NCBI GenBank assembly: GCA_016290215.1
Contig: JAEETH010000011.1
Span: 23,918 to 87,917 of the forward strand
Reading direction: 5' to 3'
Length of the DNA: 64,000 nucleotides
DNA from: Bacteroidales bacterium
GTDB taxonomy: Bacteria > Bacteroidota > Bacteroidia > Bacteroidales > F082
The notes under the pieces are model-generated. The model was not told where the DNA came from, did not search any database, and saw only the letters and a list, made by a program, of their open reading frames with translations. Position 1 is the stretch's first letter. Each line of letters begins with the position of its first letter. The translations under genes were made by a program, and so were the position numbers. Shown here in pieces: positions 27,608-34,991 of this stretch.

Positions 27608-28170
27608 TATTGCAAGGTCAATTCGCAAAGCCCGTCCTTGTTGCCCACCACAAATGCCACGGGCGGATTGTCGCCCTGCACAAGGTCGTTCAGGTAGAGC
27701 GGCTCGCCGAGGATGAAGAGTGCGCAGCGGAAAGTGTTACCCACCTTCAGCTTGGAGTTTTCGGCTTGCTCCACAACGAAACGGTAGTCGCCAAGATAGC
27801 GGAACGTGCATCGGCGGTTGGGTTTCCATGAAACCGAGACAAGGTCGCCGACCTTCAGGTCATCCGTCTTGATGTGTTGTTTGGTCACACGGTCGGAGCC
27901 GTTGTCTTGGCCGATATACTCCAAAAAACCGTCCCAATCCTTGAAACCCAAGAATTTCGACAAGATTTCAAGCGTGCTGTTGCGTGTGGTGTCGGGACCG
28001 TCGACATAGCCCCAAAGCCGTTTCAGCGTGGAAGTGCTGATGTTCTCGTGGGTGCGCTCCCAGATGGCGCCACTGAGGAAGGTGAAGTCGTTGGACGTCT
28101 TCATCTTGCGCCCGACGCTTTCCTCGATTTGCTGCTTGAGTTCGGAGATTTCTGGACTGGTTTTCTGCAT
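27607..28170 (-). CDS. Hypothetical protein
   Basis: 187 residues if started at the ATG at 28170 (MQKTSPEISELKQQ). The open frame reaches 28209, but the extra residues come from a GACGCGAGAC-type repeat, so they are not counted. The N-terminal half has Thr/Leu-rich helices (TLEILSKFLGFKDWDGFLEY); the C-terminal half is beta-rich (GDLVSVSWKPNRRCTFRYLG). Proteins of this pattern are common in Bacteroidales, but I know no function. It is convergent with infB and divergent from the kinase. Confidence 0.55.
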   Translation of the reverse strand: MQKTSPEISELKQQIEESVGRKMKTSNDFTFLSGAIWERTHENISTSTLKRLWGYVDGPDTTRNSTLEILSKFLGFKDWDGFLEYIGQDNGSDRVTKQHIKTDDLKVGDLVSVSWKPNRRCTFRYLGDYRFVVEQAENSKLKVGNTFRCALFILGEPLYLNDLVQGDNPPVAFVVGNKDGLCELTLQ

Positions 28171-28182
28171 GGTGTCTTTTTT

Positions 28183-28225
28183 GACGCGAGACTTTTTGAC
28201 GCGGGACACGAGACTGTCTCGCGAC
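28183..28225. repeat. GACGCGAGAC-type repeat
   Basis: GACGCGAGAC (28183-28192) and a second GACGCGGGAC (28198-28207) are followed by a GAGACTGTCTCGCGAC hairpin ending at 28225. The word family recurs at 59255-59328. Confidence 0.5.
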
Positions 28226-28296
28226 TTTTCAACGGCAAAGTAACAAACTTTTTTCGTATTGCGTGCGTTTCTTTTTGGTTCATTTTGTAAAATGTG

Positions 28297-28424
28297 AGAT
28301 TCCCCAGGGGAATGGAGTGGGCATTTGAGTATAATGCGGCGACAAGTAGTTCATTTGCTATGTAAACTCCACCTGTCGCCGCAGTTCTAATTAGTACCAG
28401 ATATCTCCATTCCCTTGGGAATCT
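28297..28424. repeat. 128-bp inverted repeat upstream of the kinase gene
   Basis: The left end AGATTCCCCAGGGGAATGGA (28297-28316) is matched on the right by CTCCATTCCCTTGGGAATCT (28405-28424). Inside, TGCGGCGACA (28335-28344) and TGTCGCCGCA (28374-28383) are perfect complements. It lies between two divergent genes and may be a REP-type element or a structured leader. Confidence 0.6.
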
Positions 28425-28484
28425 ATAACTTTAATGAGCCCATGAAGTTTATAGAAAAGCCCAAACGGTTTATAATAGTTTTCG

Positions 28485-28492
28485 TACTTTTG
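28485..28492 (+). promoter_or_regulatory. -7 element of the kinase gene
   Basis: TACTTTTG matches TAnnTTTG and lies 16 bp before the ATG at 28509, giving a very short leader. Confidence 0.5.
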
Positions 28493-28508
28493 CCGAAAAA
28501 TATAGGCC

Positions 28509-29675
28509 ATGGACGACAATAGCACTTCGGGAATCATCAATGGCAGTTTCATCACCGAGACGGATGCTATGACGGTGTACGAGTCCTCATCGTCACGTGG
28601 TTTCAACCAGGTGGTGAAGGTGCAGAGACAAGGCAAATGGTTCATCCTGAAAGGCTTGAAACCCGAATATCGCGACCAACAGGCCTATATCGAGTTGCTG
28701 AAGAAGGAGTTTGACTTGGGCACCCAACTCGACCATCCCAACATCGTGAAGATACTCGCCAAGGAGATGAACCCCGAGGTGGGGCCATGCATCGTGATGG
28801 AGTATGTGGATGGCGTGCCTCTGGATGCGTTTCTCGCTTCAAAGCCCTCGGCGAATGTTCGTAAAAAAGTGGTGGAGCAGCTGGTGGACGCCCTCGTTTA
28901 CATCCACGGCAAGCAAATCATCCACCGCGACTTGAAGCCGAGCAACATTTTGGTGACCAGAAACAGCAATAACGTGAAAATCATCGACTTCGGCCTTTCC
29001 GATGCCGATGACTACGCCGTGTTGAAGCAGCCTGCCGGCACCTTGAAATACATGGCGCCCGAGCAAAAGGAACCTGCTGTGAAGATTGACGGTCGAGCTG
29101 ACCTCTATGCCTTCGGTTTGCTGTTGAAGGAGATTTTCCCGCACCGCTACAGGCACATTGCAGCCAAGTGCTCGCGTGTCGACCGCGAGTGCCGCTATGC
29201 CAACGCCGAAGCCTTGAAGAAAGCCTTTGAGCGGCATACGCGTTGGCTTTGGATGCTTCCGATTTTGATAGGGGTGGTGTTGGCGATTATCCCGTTGTTG
29301 TTGCGGCCCAAAGAAATCGTTAGGACCGAGGTACAGCATGTGATTGACACCATCATCGTGGAGCGTAATCCCAACGGTTATTCCGACGAGTTCATGGCGC
29401 TGCTCGACAGGGCTGAGTTTATCATTGACAGTATGTATCAGCCTGTCATCGACGACATAAACAATGGAAAATATGAGGCTGATGTTGTCGGTGTCTATGA
29501 TGATTTCACTAACAGGTTGAAGGTTTGTCGTTCGTTGTTGCAAAACATCCAATCGCCGTTGCTTGACGACCGCAAGACCAGCGACGAGTTCAGAAGCGCT
29601 TGGGAGAAGATGCACAACGACAAGTATAACGAGATTGCCTTTATGATGTTCGATCGAGTGAACCAAACAGAATAG
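28509..29675 (+). CDS. Transmembrane Ser/Thr protein kinase
   Basis: 388 residues. Residues 20-240 form a Hanks-type kinase domain: the Lys of WFILKGLKPE (VAIK equivalent), a C-helix Glu, IIHRDLKPSNILV with the catalytic Asp, KIIDFGLSD (DFG), and GTLKYMAPEQ. A membrane helix at about 256-275 (LPILIGVVLAIIPLLL) separates it from a C-terminal part of about 110 residues outside the membrane. The C-lobe is short but the core residues are all present. Likely role is a signal receptor; the target is unknown. Confidence 0.85.
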   Translation: MDDNSTSGIINGSFITETDAMTVYESSSSRGFNQVVKVQRQGKWFILKGLKPEYRDQQAYIELLKKEFDLGTQLDHPNIVKILAKEMNPEVGPCIVMEYVDGVPLDAFLASKPSANVRKKVVEQLVDALVYIHGKQIIHRDLKPSNILVTRNSNNVKIIDFGLSDADDYAVLKQPAGTLKYMAPEQKEPAVKIDGRADLYAFGLLLKEIFPHRYRHIAAKCSRVDRECRYANAEALKKAFERHTRWLWMLPILIGVVLAIIPLLLRPKEIVRTEVQHVIDTIIVERNPNGYSDEFMALLDRAEFIIDSMYQPVIDDINNGKYEADVVGVYDDFTNRLKVCRSLLQNIQSPLLDDRKTSDEFRSAWEKMHNDKYNEIAFMMFDRVNQTE

Positions 29676-29710
29676 ACTTGAGGAATAAACACAAATGGAG
29701 TCAACTAAGC

Positions 29711-29871
29711 CTATAATAAAGGTGTCATGTAGATAGGCATGTAGGTGATGTTGCCTTCGATTTTTAGGTCTGAGGTGTGGATGACGGTAGGAGTGGTTAA
29801 ATGCTCGCCACTTCTCCTTGTTGTTGTTCTTTCCATTCAATAAGTTGTTGATATATCTTGCGTTTCATCAT
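29711..29871 (-). pseudogene. Remnant of an AAA/DUF4143 ATPase gene
   Basis: The ATG at 29871 opens a frame of MMKRKIYQQLIEWKEQQQ followed by a few residues and a stop at 29797. That N-terminus matches the start of the ATPase at 39545 (KRKIYDRLLKW). A second frame, ending at 29711, encodes HTSDLKIEGNITYMPIYM and TPLL, which looks like the normal C-terminus of the same family. Everything between, including the P-loop, has been deleted. Confidence 0.65.
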
Positions 29872-29878
29872 TATAAAA

Positions 29879-29938
29879 CACCTTTTTGAGATTTTTGATG
29901 CTGCAAATATACACTTTTTTGAGATTTTTTATCCTGCA
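29879..29938. repeat. 33-bp-spaced direct repeats at the ATPase remnant promoter
   Basis: Two 27-bp repeats, at 29879-29905 and 29912-29938, match at 24 positions; both contain TTTTTGAGATTTTT and end CTGCA. Their starts are exactly 33 bp apart. On the minus strand a TATATTTG -7 element lies between or beside them (29904-29911). Confidence 0.65.
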
Positions 29939-30025
29939 TCACCATCTTTAGAAAGTAGAAACGGAAAACATGAACCAACATGAACCAAAAGGATTCCGCT
30001 TTTGCCGCAAAATCCTCGTTTTTAT

Positions 30026-30056
30026 TTTGTATTTCTCCAAAAATTCCCTAATTTTG
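30026..30056 (+). promoter_or_regulatory. Promoter of a candidate non-coding RNA
   Basis: TTTG (30026-30029), a spacer of 19 bases and TAATTTTG (30049-30056) match the -33/-7 consensus of Bacteroidota very well. The predicted start is about 30062. Confidence 0.7.
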
Positions 30057-30061
30057 GGGCG

Positions 30062-30296
30062 TAAAATAAAAGAAAAGCCTATGGAATAACCCGCCGTAAG
30101 GCGCAATTAGAAGCAATATAGTTCATATAATCAGACGATTAGCAATATTCTGTCTTATCGAAAGTTTGGCGATTTGAGATAAAGAAACCAGAATGATGCT
30201 GAAAGTTGCACGCGTAGCGTGTGCTTTTCAACATTCGGTTTCTTTAGGTATGCCAAACACCTCGATAAGCGGATGCAAAAGTATCACGCTTTTTTT
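30062..30296 (+). ncRNA. Candidate structured non-coding RNA
   Basis: The RNA would start after the promoter at 30026-30056 and end in the terminator AGCGGAT/ATCACGCT plus seven T (30268-30296). It has a small hairpin CGCC-GTAA-GGCG (30092-30103). A long rod follows at 30154-30269, where CTTATCGA pairs with TCGATAAG, TTTGGC with GCCAAA, TAAAGAAACC with GGTTTCTTTA, GAATG with CATTC, and the tip is GCACGC-gta-GCGTGTGC. No open frame is convincing inside. A rod with a central internal loop recalls 6S RNA, but I cannot assign it. Confidence 0.55.
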
Positions 30297-30408
30297 GTGC
30301 TGGCAAGAAACGACCTAAAATGAACCAAAATGAACCTGAAAAGTTTCTGAGGAAGTGCGTTTCTTTGCAGGTGGGAAAAGAAAGAAGAACAACTAAAACT
30401 ATACGAAT

Positions 30409-30669
30409 ATGAGTGTCGAATACTACAAAAAGAAATTGGTGGATTTGAGAGCCGACGTGGTCAAAGAGAAAGAAGCCAAGAAAAGAGACAACGAGAGGTA
30501 TGCTGGATTAATCAAAAGTGCCTCGTCACCTTCGAGCAAGGCTTCTTACAGAAAGAGCAAAATAGACCATGCCGCTGCTCATGACCGCAAGATTGAAAGT
30601 CTGAAACGGGAGATAGAGCGTTGCAAAGATACTTTGGCTCGCGAAAGGGAACGGGCGAAAAGGAAGTAA
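30409..30669 (+). CDS. Small charged coiled-coil protein
   Basis: 86 residues, almost entirely Lys/Glu/Arg-rich with heptad-like spacing (KKLVDLRADVVKEKEAKKRD, then IESLKREIERCKDTLARERE). No signal peptide or domain. It is the first gene of the island (30.4-35.0 kb) and starts about 110 bp after the RNA terminator. A DNA- or RNA-associated coiled-coil is possible, but no function is proposed. Confidence 0.6.
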   Translation: MSVEYYKKKLVDLRADVVKEKEAKKRDNERYAGLIKSASSPSSKASYRKSKIDHAAAHDRKIESLKREIERCKDTLARERERAKRK

Positions 30670-30699
30670 AATAATTGTATCACTTAAATACTTAATATT

Positions 30700-31068
30700 A
30701 TGGGACTGATTAACAATCTGAAAGACAAATTCAACAAGGCGGAATTCACCGTGGCTCCGCAGAAGAAACTTAAGACTCTCTCCAAGGAGTTTTTGGATGC
30801 GTTTGACCTGCAATTGGTGTTCTACAAAGGCAACATCATTGCCGAAGGTGACTTGACCTTGGCTGCCTTGAACAAGAAAACCACCAAAGATGTCAACGCT
30901 AAAGCAGACGGCATCAAAATCAAAGGTAGCACAAAAGTTGGCGATGCCGAGAAGATGTTCGACACTAACTTTGGTGTAAAGGTGCAAATCAAGGACAAGG
31001 CAGGAAAGATATGCGTTCCGAATGAGATAACCATTGGACAAGCCGCAAGAGGAGAGTATGAACGGTAA
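30700..31068 (+). CDS. Island protein with divergent duplicated module
   Basis: 122 residues. It shares the pattern of the island proteins: KKLKTLSKEFLDAFDLQLVF followed by a YKG and ATLA-like segment (EGDLTLAALN), then a second half with STKVGDAEKMFDTNFGVKVQ. The first half corresponds to MKVKTLK..F..FG..LRVY and the second to MKVGNFEDKI..FGIKVQVA of the 100-residue proteins at 33993 and 34671. It is the most divergent member and starts 30 bp after the coiled-coil gene. Confidence 0.65.
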   Translation: MGLINNLKDKFNKAEFTVAPQKKLKTLSKEFLDAFDLQLVFYKGNIIAEGDLTLAALNKKTTKDVNAKADGIKIKGSTKVGDAEKMFDTNFGVKVQIKDKAGKICVPNEITIGQAARGEYER

Positions 31069-31084
31069 TTTAAACAATAAAGTT

Positions 31085-31651
31085 ATGGCAACAACAACCA
31101 AAAAGACAACAACGGCAAAACCAGCTGCTAAAAAGACCACGACGACAAAAACCGCTGCTAAAAAGACCGCAACAGCAAAACCTGTTGTAAAAAAGACGGC
31201 AACAACAAAGACCTCTACAAAGAAGACTACAACAGCAAAGGCAACGACTACAACCAAAAGCAACGAAATTTCAGTGACCGGAAACAAGAAGATAAGCACG
31301 CTTATGAAAGAATTCAACAAACAGTTTCCATATCTTAATCTCTGTATTTTTTATAGTTATGCTCGCCAACAAGTGGCAAAAGGTGAAAACATTACTCCTA
31401 TTGAATACAACAAAACCCTTGCGTCTGTGCGTCGTGCTGATTCAGGAGGGGATATTTCGATTTCTGGGAACAAGAAGATTAAAACATTGGAGAAGGAGTT
31501 TGATACTGTCTTTGGCCTCTACACTCAAGTATGCTTCGCTGTCAAAGAAGGGCAACGCCACTATACTAGTGGAACACAAGATGAGATGACTCTTGCTGCT
31601 TTTAATAAACTATGTGAAGATTCAGGTTTCAAGAAAGGTGCTTGGGTTTAA
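31085..31651 (+). CDS. Lys/Thr/Ala-rich tail plus duplicated island module
   Basis: 188 residues from the ATG at 31085. Residues 1-55 are a low-complexity tail of Lys, Thr and Ala repeats (AKPAAKKTTTTKTAAKK type), resembling the basic tails of histone-like or nucleoid proteins. Residues about 60-185 contain two copies of the island unit: GNKKISTLMKEFNKQFPYLN and GNKKIKTLEKEFDTVFGLYT, each followed by a T-L-A segment. The basic tail suggests nucleic-acid binding, which is inference. The frame from 31034 starts inside the previous gene and is not used. Confidence 0.6.
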   Translation: MATTTKKTTTAKPAAKKTTTTKTAAKKTATAKPVVKKTATTKTSTKKTTTAKATTTTKSNEISVTGNKKISTLMKEFNKQFPYLNLCIFYSYARQQVAKGENITPIEYNKTLASVRRADSGGDISISGNKKIKTLEKEFDTVFGLYTQVCFAVKEGQRHYTSGTQDEMTLAAFNKLCEDSGFKKGAWV

Positions 31652-31692
31652 TCGAAATAGGGCAAAGCAACATTCGCTGATGTAGAATAGAA

Positions 31693-32598
31693 ATGGGAAA
31701 CACGACATCTCTGCGAGAACTCTTAAACAGCAAAGAACCTCGCTTTGACCAGTCCTTGTCCGCTGGCAAGGTGCAACTGATGCGTCTGAAAAACATAGCT
31801 ATCACCATTGATGGTCAGACGCACAAGGACAAGAATCTCTTTGACCTTTTCCTTGACCATCAGAACGACGGACTGTTTGAGGATTATGTGCGTGAGCATA
31901 CCCCTGTCAATGCTAACTTGCTTATGCAGGCGGATTATGTCATTGTCTTTGTGGCCGATGGCAAGTTTTCCCGTTTTGCGGGTGTGTATCAGGTTTTTGG
32001 AGAAGACAAGTCTGCCAAAGTGCAATCGGATGGCAAAAAAGGCGATACGGTTTTTGTTAAAGTGGAGCGCCTGAAAGCTTTTGAACCCTTGGGTGGCCGT
32101 GTCCTCGTCGATTGGGGAGGACTGGCCGCTCAGCGGTGGTTGCAATGGTTCAGGAGCGACAAGAAAGTGCTTCGCATTGACGAAGGCATCATTCGCATGA
32201 TGATTCCTTTCACCTCCTATAATGACGTGCTGCTTTCTTTCAAGGAGTTGAAGAACCTCATCGAGACCGACAATGTGGAATGGCGCGACAAACTGAAGGC
32301 GGTGAATGGTATTTATGGCATTGCCGACCAAAGCAACGGCAAACTTTATGTCGGATCGGCCTACGGCGACGAAGGCATCTGGGGCCGCTGGAAAGTGTAT
32401 GTCGAAACCAACGGCCATGGCAACAACGATATGCTGGTTGAGTTGCTAAGCAAGAATAAAGACTATGCTTGGGACCATTTCCAATGGTTCATCCTCGAAA
32501 CCTTCCCATTGGACGTGACTGATGATTACGCCATCCATAGGGAGAATCTTTATAAGTTGAAACTTTGTACAAGGGCGTTTGGGTACAATAAAAATTAG
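31693..32598 (+). CDS. GIY-YIG nuclease-domain protein
   Basis: 301 residues. The N-terminal part (about 1-200) is unknown to me; it contains FDLFLDHQNDGLFEDYV and FAGVYQVFGE. The C-terminal part from about residue 215 is a GIY-YIG-type module: GIYGIADQSNGKLYVGSAYG, then GIWGRWKVYVETNGHGNNDM, an Arg-containing helix and a late catalytic-type Glu in IHRENLYKLKL. GIY-YIG nucleases cut DNA in repair, homing or restriction. Target unknown. It sits in the middle of the island, 41 bp after the previous gene. Confidence 0.75.
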   Translation: MGNTTSLRELLNSKEPRFDQSLSAGKVQLMRLKNIAITIDGQTHKDKNLFDLFLDHQNDGLFEDYVREHTPVNANLLMQADYVIVFVADGKFSRFAGVYQVFGEDKSAKVQSDGKKGDTVFVKVERLKAFEPLGGRVLVDWGGLAAQRWLQWFRSDKKVLRIDEGIIRMMIPFTSYNDVLLSFKELKNLIETDNVEWRDKLKAVNGIYGIADQSNGKLYVGSAYGDEGIWGRWKVYVETNGHGNNDMLVELLSKNKDYAWDHFQWFILETFPLDVTDDYAIHRENLYKLKLCTRAFGYNKN

Positions 32599-32612
32599 AA
32601 AACAAAGAATCA

Positions 32613-33197
32613 ATGAAAATAAAAGAAAAAATATTCCATAAGGATTCTAGTACTTTGTCACCTGATGTTTTTGTTGACTGTGAGACATTTGACAAAATAT
32701 TGAAGGAAGGCAGATACGATAAAGATGACTCCTTGGATATTTTGTTCGAGAAGTATGAAACACTTTGCGATTTGTCGGTGATGAAACTTGATAAACGCCA
32801 AAAGGAAAAGGTTCATAATGCCAAAATGACTTTTGTGGCTGAAATAACAACTCCGCAGGATGTTGAGCAATCATTGACATTTGTAATACGAGCTATGCCG
32901 TATGCAAAAAAAACTATCGGTTCAGAGGTGACTCAGGCATTGACAAGTATTGGATTTGGAACAATAAAAACCGTGTCAGCAGTTGGTAAAATAGCGACTT
33001 TAGGAGCTTTGAGTAAATCTATGAATCAAGTTGAGAGTATTACTAAAAAGGCAATTACATCTGACGATTACGAATTGGCTTGCGCTTGGGAAACCAAACT
33101 TCAACATATTATCGCTGATGTGAAAAGGAAATTGAAAATGTTTGGAGATAAAGAGTTGAAATCAAAGATTTCTGAATTGGAAAAGCAATTAAAATAG
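32613..33197 (+). CDS. Hypothetical island protein
   Basis: 194 residues, Lys/Glu-rich at both ends. The centre (IGSEVTQALTSIGFGTIKTV, then SAVGKIATLGALSKSMNQVE) is a hydrophobic helical hairpin rich in Gly/Ala/Ser, followed by a Lys-rich C-terminal helix (LKSKISELEKQLK). Not recognised. Its last bases (GCAATTAAAATAGAAATAGG) reappear, nearly unchanged, before the gene at 34671, so a piece of its 3' end was duplicated with the leader. Confidence 0.5.
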   Translation: MKIKEKIFHKDSSTLSPDVFVDCETFDKILKEGRYDKDDSLDILFEKYETLCDLSVMKLDKRQKEKVHNAKMTFVAEITTPQDVEQSLTFVIRAMPYAKKTIGSEVTQALTSIGFGTIKTVSAVGKIATLGALSKSMNQVESITKKAITSDDYELACAWETKLQHIIADVKRKLKMFGDKELKSKISELEKQLK

Positions 33198-33198
33198 A

Positions 33199-33238
33199 AA
33201 TAGGAGTAATGCCGAAAATCCTGTAAAGAGTAGGCAAC
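33199..33238 (+). promoter_or_regulatory. Conserved island leader, copy 1
   Basis: AATAGGAG, a short spacer, GCCGAAAATCCTGTAAAGAG and TAGGCAA precede the gene at 33255. The segments AGGA/TCCT and GCC/GGC are complementary and interleave, so a small pseudoknot is possible. Copies 2 and 3 lie at 33933 and 34606. Confidence 0.5.
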
Positions 33239-33254
33239 TAAAAAAGAAATAATT

Positions 33255-33932
33255 ATGGCATCATTTAAGATTACAGGCCAAATGAAGATCAAAACGCTGA
33301 AGGAACAGTTTATGAACAACTTCGGTTCAGTGCTTAGGGTGTATTATCACCACCATTTTGCAGACGACAATGCCACGTTGGCTGCTATCCGTGGCGGGGG
33401 CGCCATAGGCGGCGAACTGGACTGTGGCGACAACGACATTGTTGGCGATTTCGAAGAGTTCATGATGGCCTTGTATGGCATCGAGGTTCAAGTGGCTTCG
33501 CCCGACAATAGTTTCCTTGTCGATAATGATTTGAAACTCTGTGAGGTGAGAAATGCATCGCCTAATCCCAATACCGAGAAGAAAGTAAAGAAGGCATTTG
33601 TCTTCAACGGACAAACTTACAAAACAAAAGGCCGTTTGTGCCATGCAATAGTGAAATACTATGCAGAGCAAAACCCCAACGCTGCCTTGGTAACTCTGCA
33701 AAGAGCATTCAATACAGCCACAAATATGATTGTGGCCACTCCTGAAATGGCAAAGACTATCGTCAATAGTGACAAAATCCCAGGAGGCGACTTCTACATG
33801 AAAGAAGAGGATGTGATTTGCTTGAAAAATTGTAAGGTGGTGGTCTGGAAATACTGGCCAGAGCAATACTTCAAACCCTTTATGGAGCAAGTGAAAGCCT
33901 TGGGATATACCGTTGAAGAAATAGAACAATAA
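33255..33932 (+). CDS. Island protein: duplicated module plus C-terminal domain
   Basis: 225 residues. Residues 1-95 are the island module: GQMKIKTLKEQFMNNFGSVL, RVYYHHHFADDNATLAAIRG, then GDFEEFMMALYGIEVQVASP. Residues about 105-225 are a separate domain (GQTYKTKGRLCHAIVKYYAE, and a late KNCKVVVWKYWPEQYF) that I cannot place. The module is closer to the 100-residue proteins than to the one at 30700. The gene has the conserved leader in front. Confidence 0.65.
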   Translation: MASFKITGQMKIKTLKEQFMNNFGSVLRVYYHHHFADDNATLAAIRGGGAIGGELDCGDNDIVGDFEEFMMALYGIEVQVASPDNSFLVDNDLKLCEVRNASPNPNTEKKVKKAFVFNGQTYKTKGRLCHAIVKYYAEQNPNAALVTLQRAFNTATNMIVATPEMAKTIVNSDKIPGGDFYMKEEDVICLKNCKVVVWKYWPEQYFKPFMEQVKALGYTVEEIEQ

Positions 33933-33971
33933 AATAGGAGCATCGCCGAAAATCCTGTAAAGAGTAGGCAA
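33933..33971 (+). promoter_or_regulatory. Conserved island leader, copy 2
   Basis: AATAGGAGCATCGCCGAAAA, then TCCTGTAAAGAGTAGGCAA, directly after the stop at 33932 and before the 33993 gene. The AGGA/TCCT and GCC/GGC words are unchanged from copy 1. Confidence 0.5.
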
Positions 33972-33992
33972 ACATTAAACAACTTATTTATT

Positions 33993-34295
33993 ATGGCAGA
34001 TTTCAATATTGATGGCCGCATGAAGGTCAAGACGTTGAAAGCCCAGTTCAAGGAGGCTTTCGGTGCAACGTTGAGAGTTTACAAAGGTCCCGGCTTCGCT
34101 GACGACAACGCCACTTTGGCATCCATCCGTGCCGAAGGCGCCAAAGGCGGCGAGGTGAAAGTGGTCGGCAACATGAAGGTCGGCAACTTCGAGGACAAGA
34201 TCAAGGAGGTGTTTGGCATTAAGGTGCAGGTTGCCACTAAGGACGACTCAGCCCTGGCCGACAATAGCATTACCTTGAGCGCTGCGGGAAAATAA
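33993..34295 (+). CDS. 100-residue island protein, copy 1
   Basis: 100 residues: a first unit DGRMKVKTLKAQFKEAFGAT, LRVYKGPGFADDNATLASIR and a second unit VVGNMKVGNFEDKIKEVFGI, KVQVATKDDSALADNSITLS. The two halves align with each other (M-K-V-x-T/N-L/F..., F-G, V, AD-(D)N), so the protein is an internal duplication. The protein is identical to that of the gene at 34671; the DNA differs only at silent positions. Function unknown. Confidence 0.75.
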   Translation: MADFNIDGRMKVKTLKAQFKEAFGATLRVYKGPGFADDNATLASIRAEGAKGGEVKVVGNMKVGNFEDKIKEVFGIKVQVATKDDSALADNSITLSAAGK

Positions 34296-34345
34296 CCCAT
34301 TTCGAATAAACTAACTTTGTTATTAACTTTTTAAAAATTAAAAAT

Positions 34346-34546
34346 ATGGCTTACAAAAAATCAGCAATTAGCGGAGAATACATGTTGGGTGTTCTTGAAA
34401 GCGGTTCAATCGAAGTTTACCGTGTTTATGACAATGTAAAAGGCGCATTACGCGAAATAGCGGAGAAAGAAGGTTTTGAATACGATCCTAATTGGAATAC
34501 CCGTCAATTCGGAGCGAAACTTATCGACTTTCTTAACGAAAAGTAA
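34346..34546 (+). CDS. Small hypothetical island protein
   Basis: 66 residues (MAYKKSAISGEYMLGVLESG start, NTRQFGAKLIDFLNEK end). A plausible short alpha/beta domain with no motif that I recognise. Located between the two 100-residue copies; it lacks the conserved leader and has an AT-rich upstream stretch. Confidence 0.55.
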   Translation: MAYKKSAISGEYMLGVLESGSIEVYRVYDNVKGALREIAEKEGFEYDPNWNTRQFGAKLIDFLNEK

Positions 34547-34605
34547 CAATAGACGGAAAATTAACATAACTCCAGTCTATGTTGAGCCAGAAAAGTAATT
34601 AAAAT

Positions 34606-34646
34606 AGAAATAGGAGCATCGCCGAAAATCCTATAAAGAGTAGGCA
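34606..34646 (+). promoter_or_regulatory. Conserved island leader, copy 3
   Basis: AATAGGAGCATCGCCGAAAA, then TCCTATAAAGAGTAGGCAAA, before the gene at 34671. It differs from copy 2 by one substitution in the central part. Upstream bases also match the 3' end of the gene at 32613. Confidence 0.5.
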
Positions 34647-34670
34647 AACATTAAACAACTTATTTTTATT

Positions 34671-34973
34671 ATGGCAGATTTCAATATTGATGGCCGCATG
34701 AAGGTCAAGACGTTGAAAGCCCAGTTCAAGGAGGCTTTCGGTGCAACATTGAGAGTTTACAAAGGTCCAGGCTTTGCTGACGACAACGCTACTTTGGCAT
34801 CCATCCGTGCCGAAGGCGCCAAAGGCGGCGAGGTGAAAGTGGTCGGCAACATGAAGGTCGGCAACTTCGAGGACAAAATCAAGGAAGTGTTCGGCATTAA
34901 GGTGCAGGTCGCCACGAAGGACGACTCAGCCCTGGCCGACAATAGCATTACCTTGAGCGCTGCGGGAAAATAA
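34671..34973 (+). CDS. 100-residue island protein, copy 2
   Basis: Encodes the same 100 residues as the gene at 33993. Only synonymous changes are seen (for example GCAACG to GCAACA and CCCGGCTTC to CCAGGCTTT). The pair is either recently duplicated or kept similar by recombination. Last gene before the terminator at 34992. Confidence 0.75.
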   Translation: MADFNIDGRMKVKTLKAQFKEAFGATLRVYKGPGFADDNATLASIRAEGAKGGEVKVVGNMKVGNFEDKIKEVFGIKVQVATKDDSALADNSITLSAAGK

Positions 34974-34991
34974 CCCATTTTTTTCTGTGAG

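Noticed and set aside
30062-30296. Naming this RNA 6S (ssrS), SRP RNA, tmRNA or RNase P RNA
   Set aside because: None of the diagnostic sequence words of these RNAs is seen, and the rod alone is not enough.
31034-31084. Upstream start for the Lys/Thr-rich island protein
   Set aside because: It overlaps the previous gene out of frame; the ATG at 31085 begins the clean protein.
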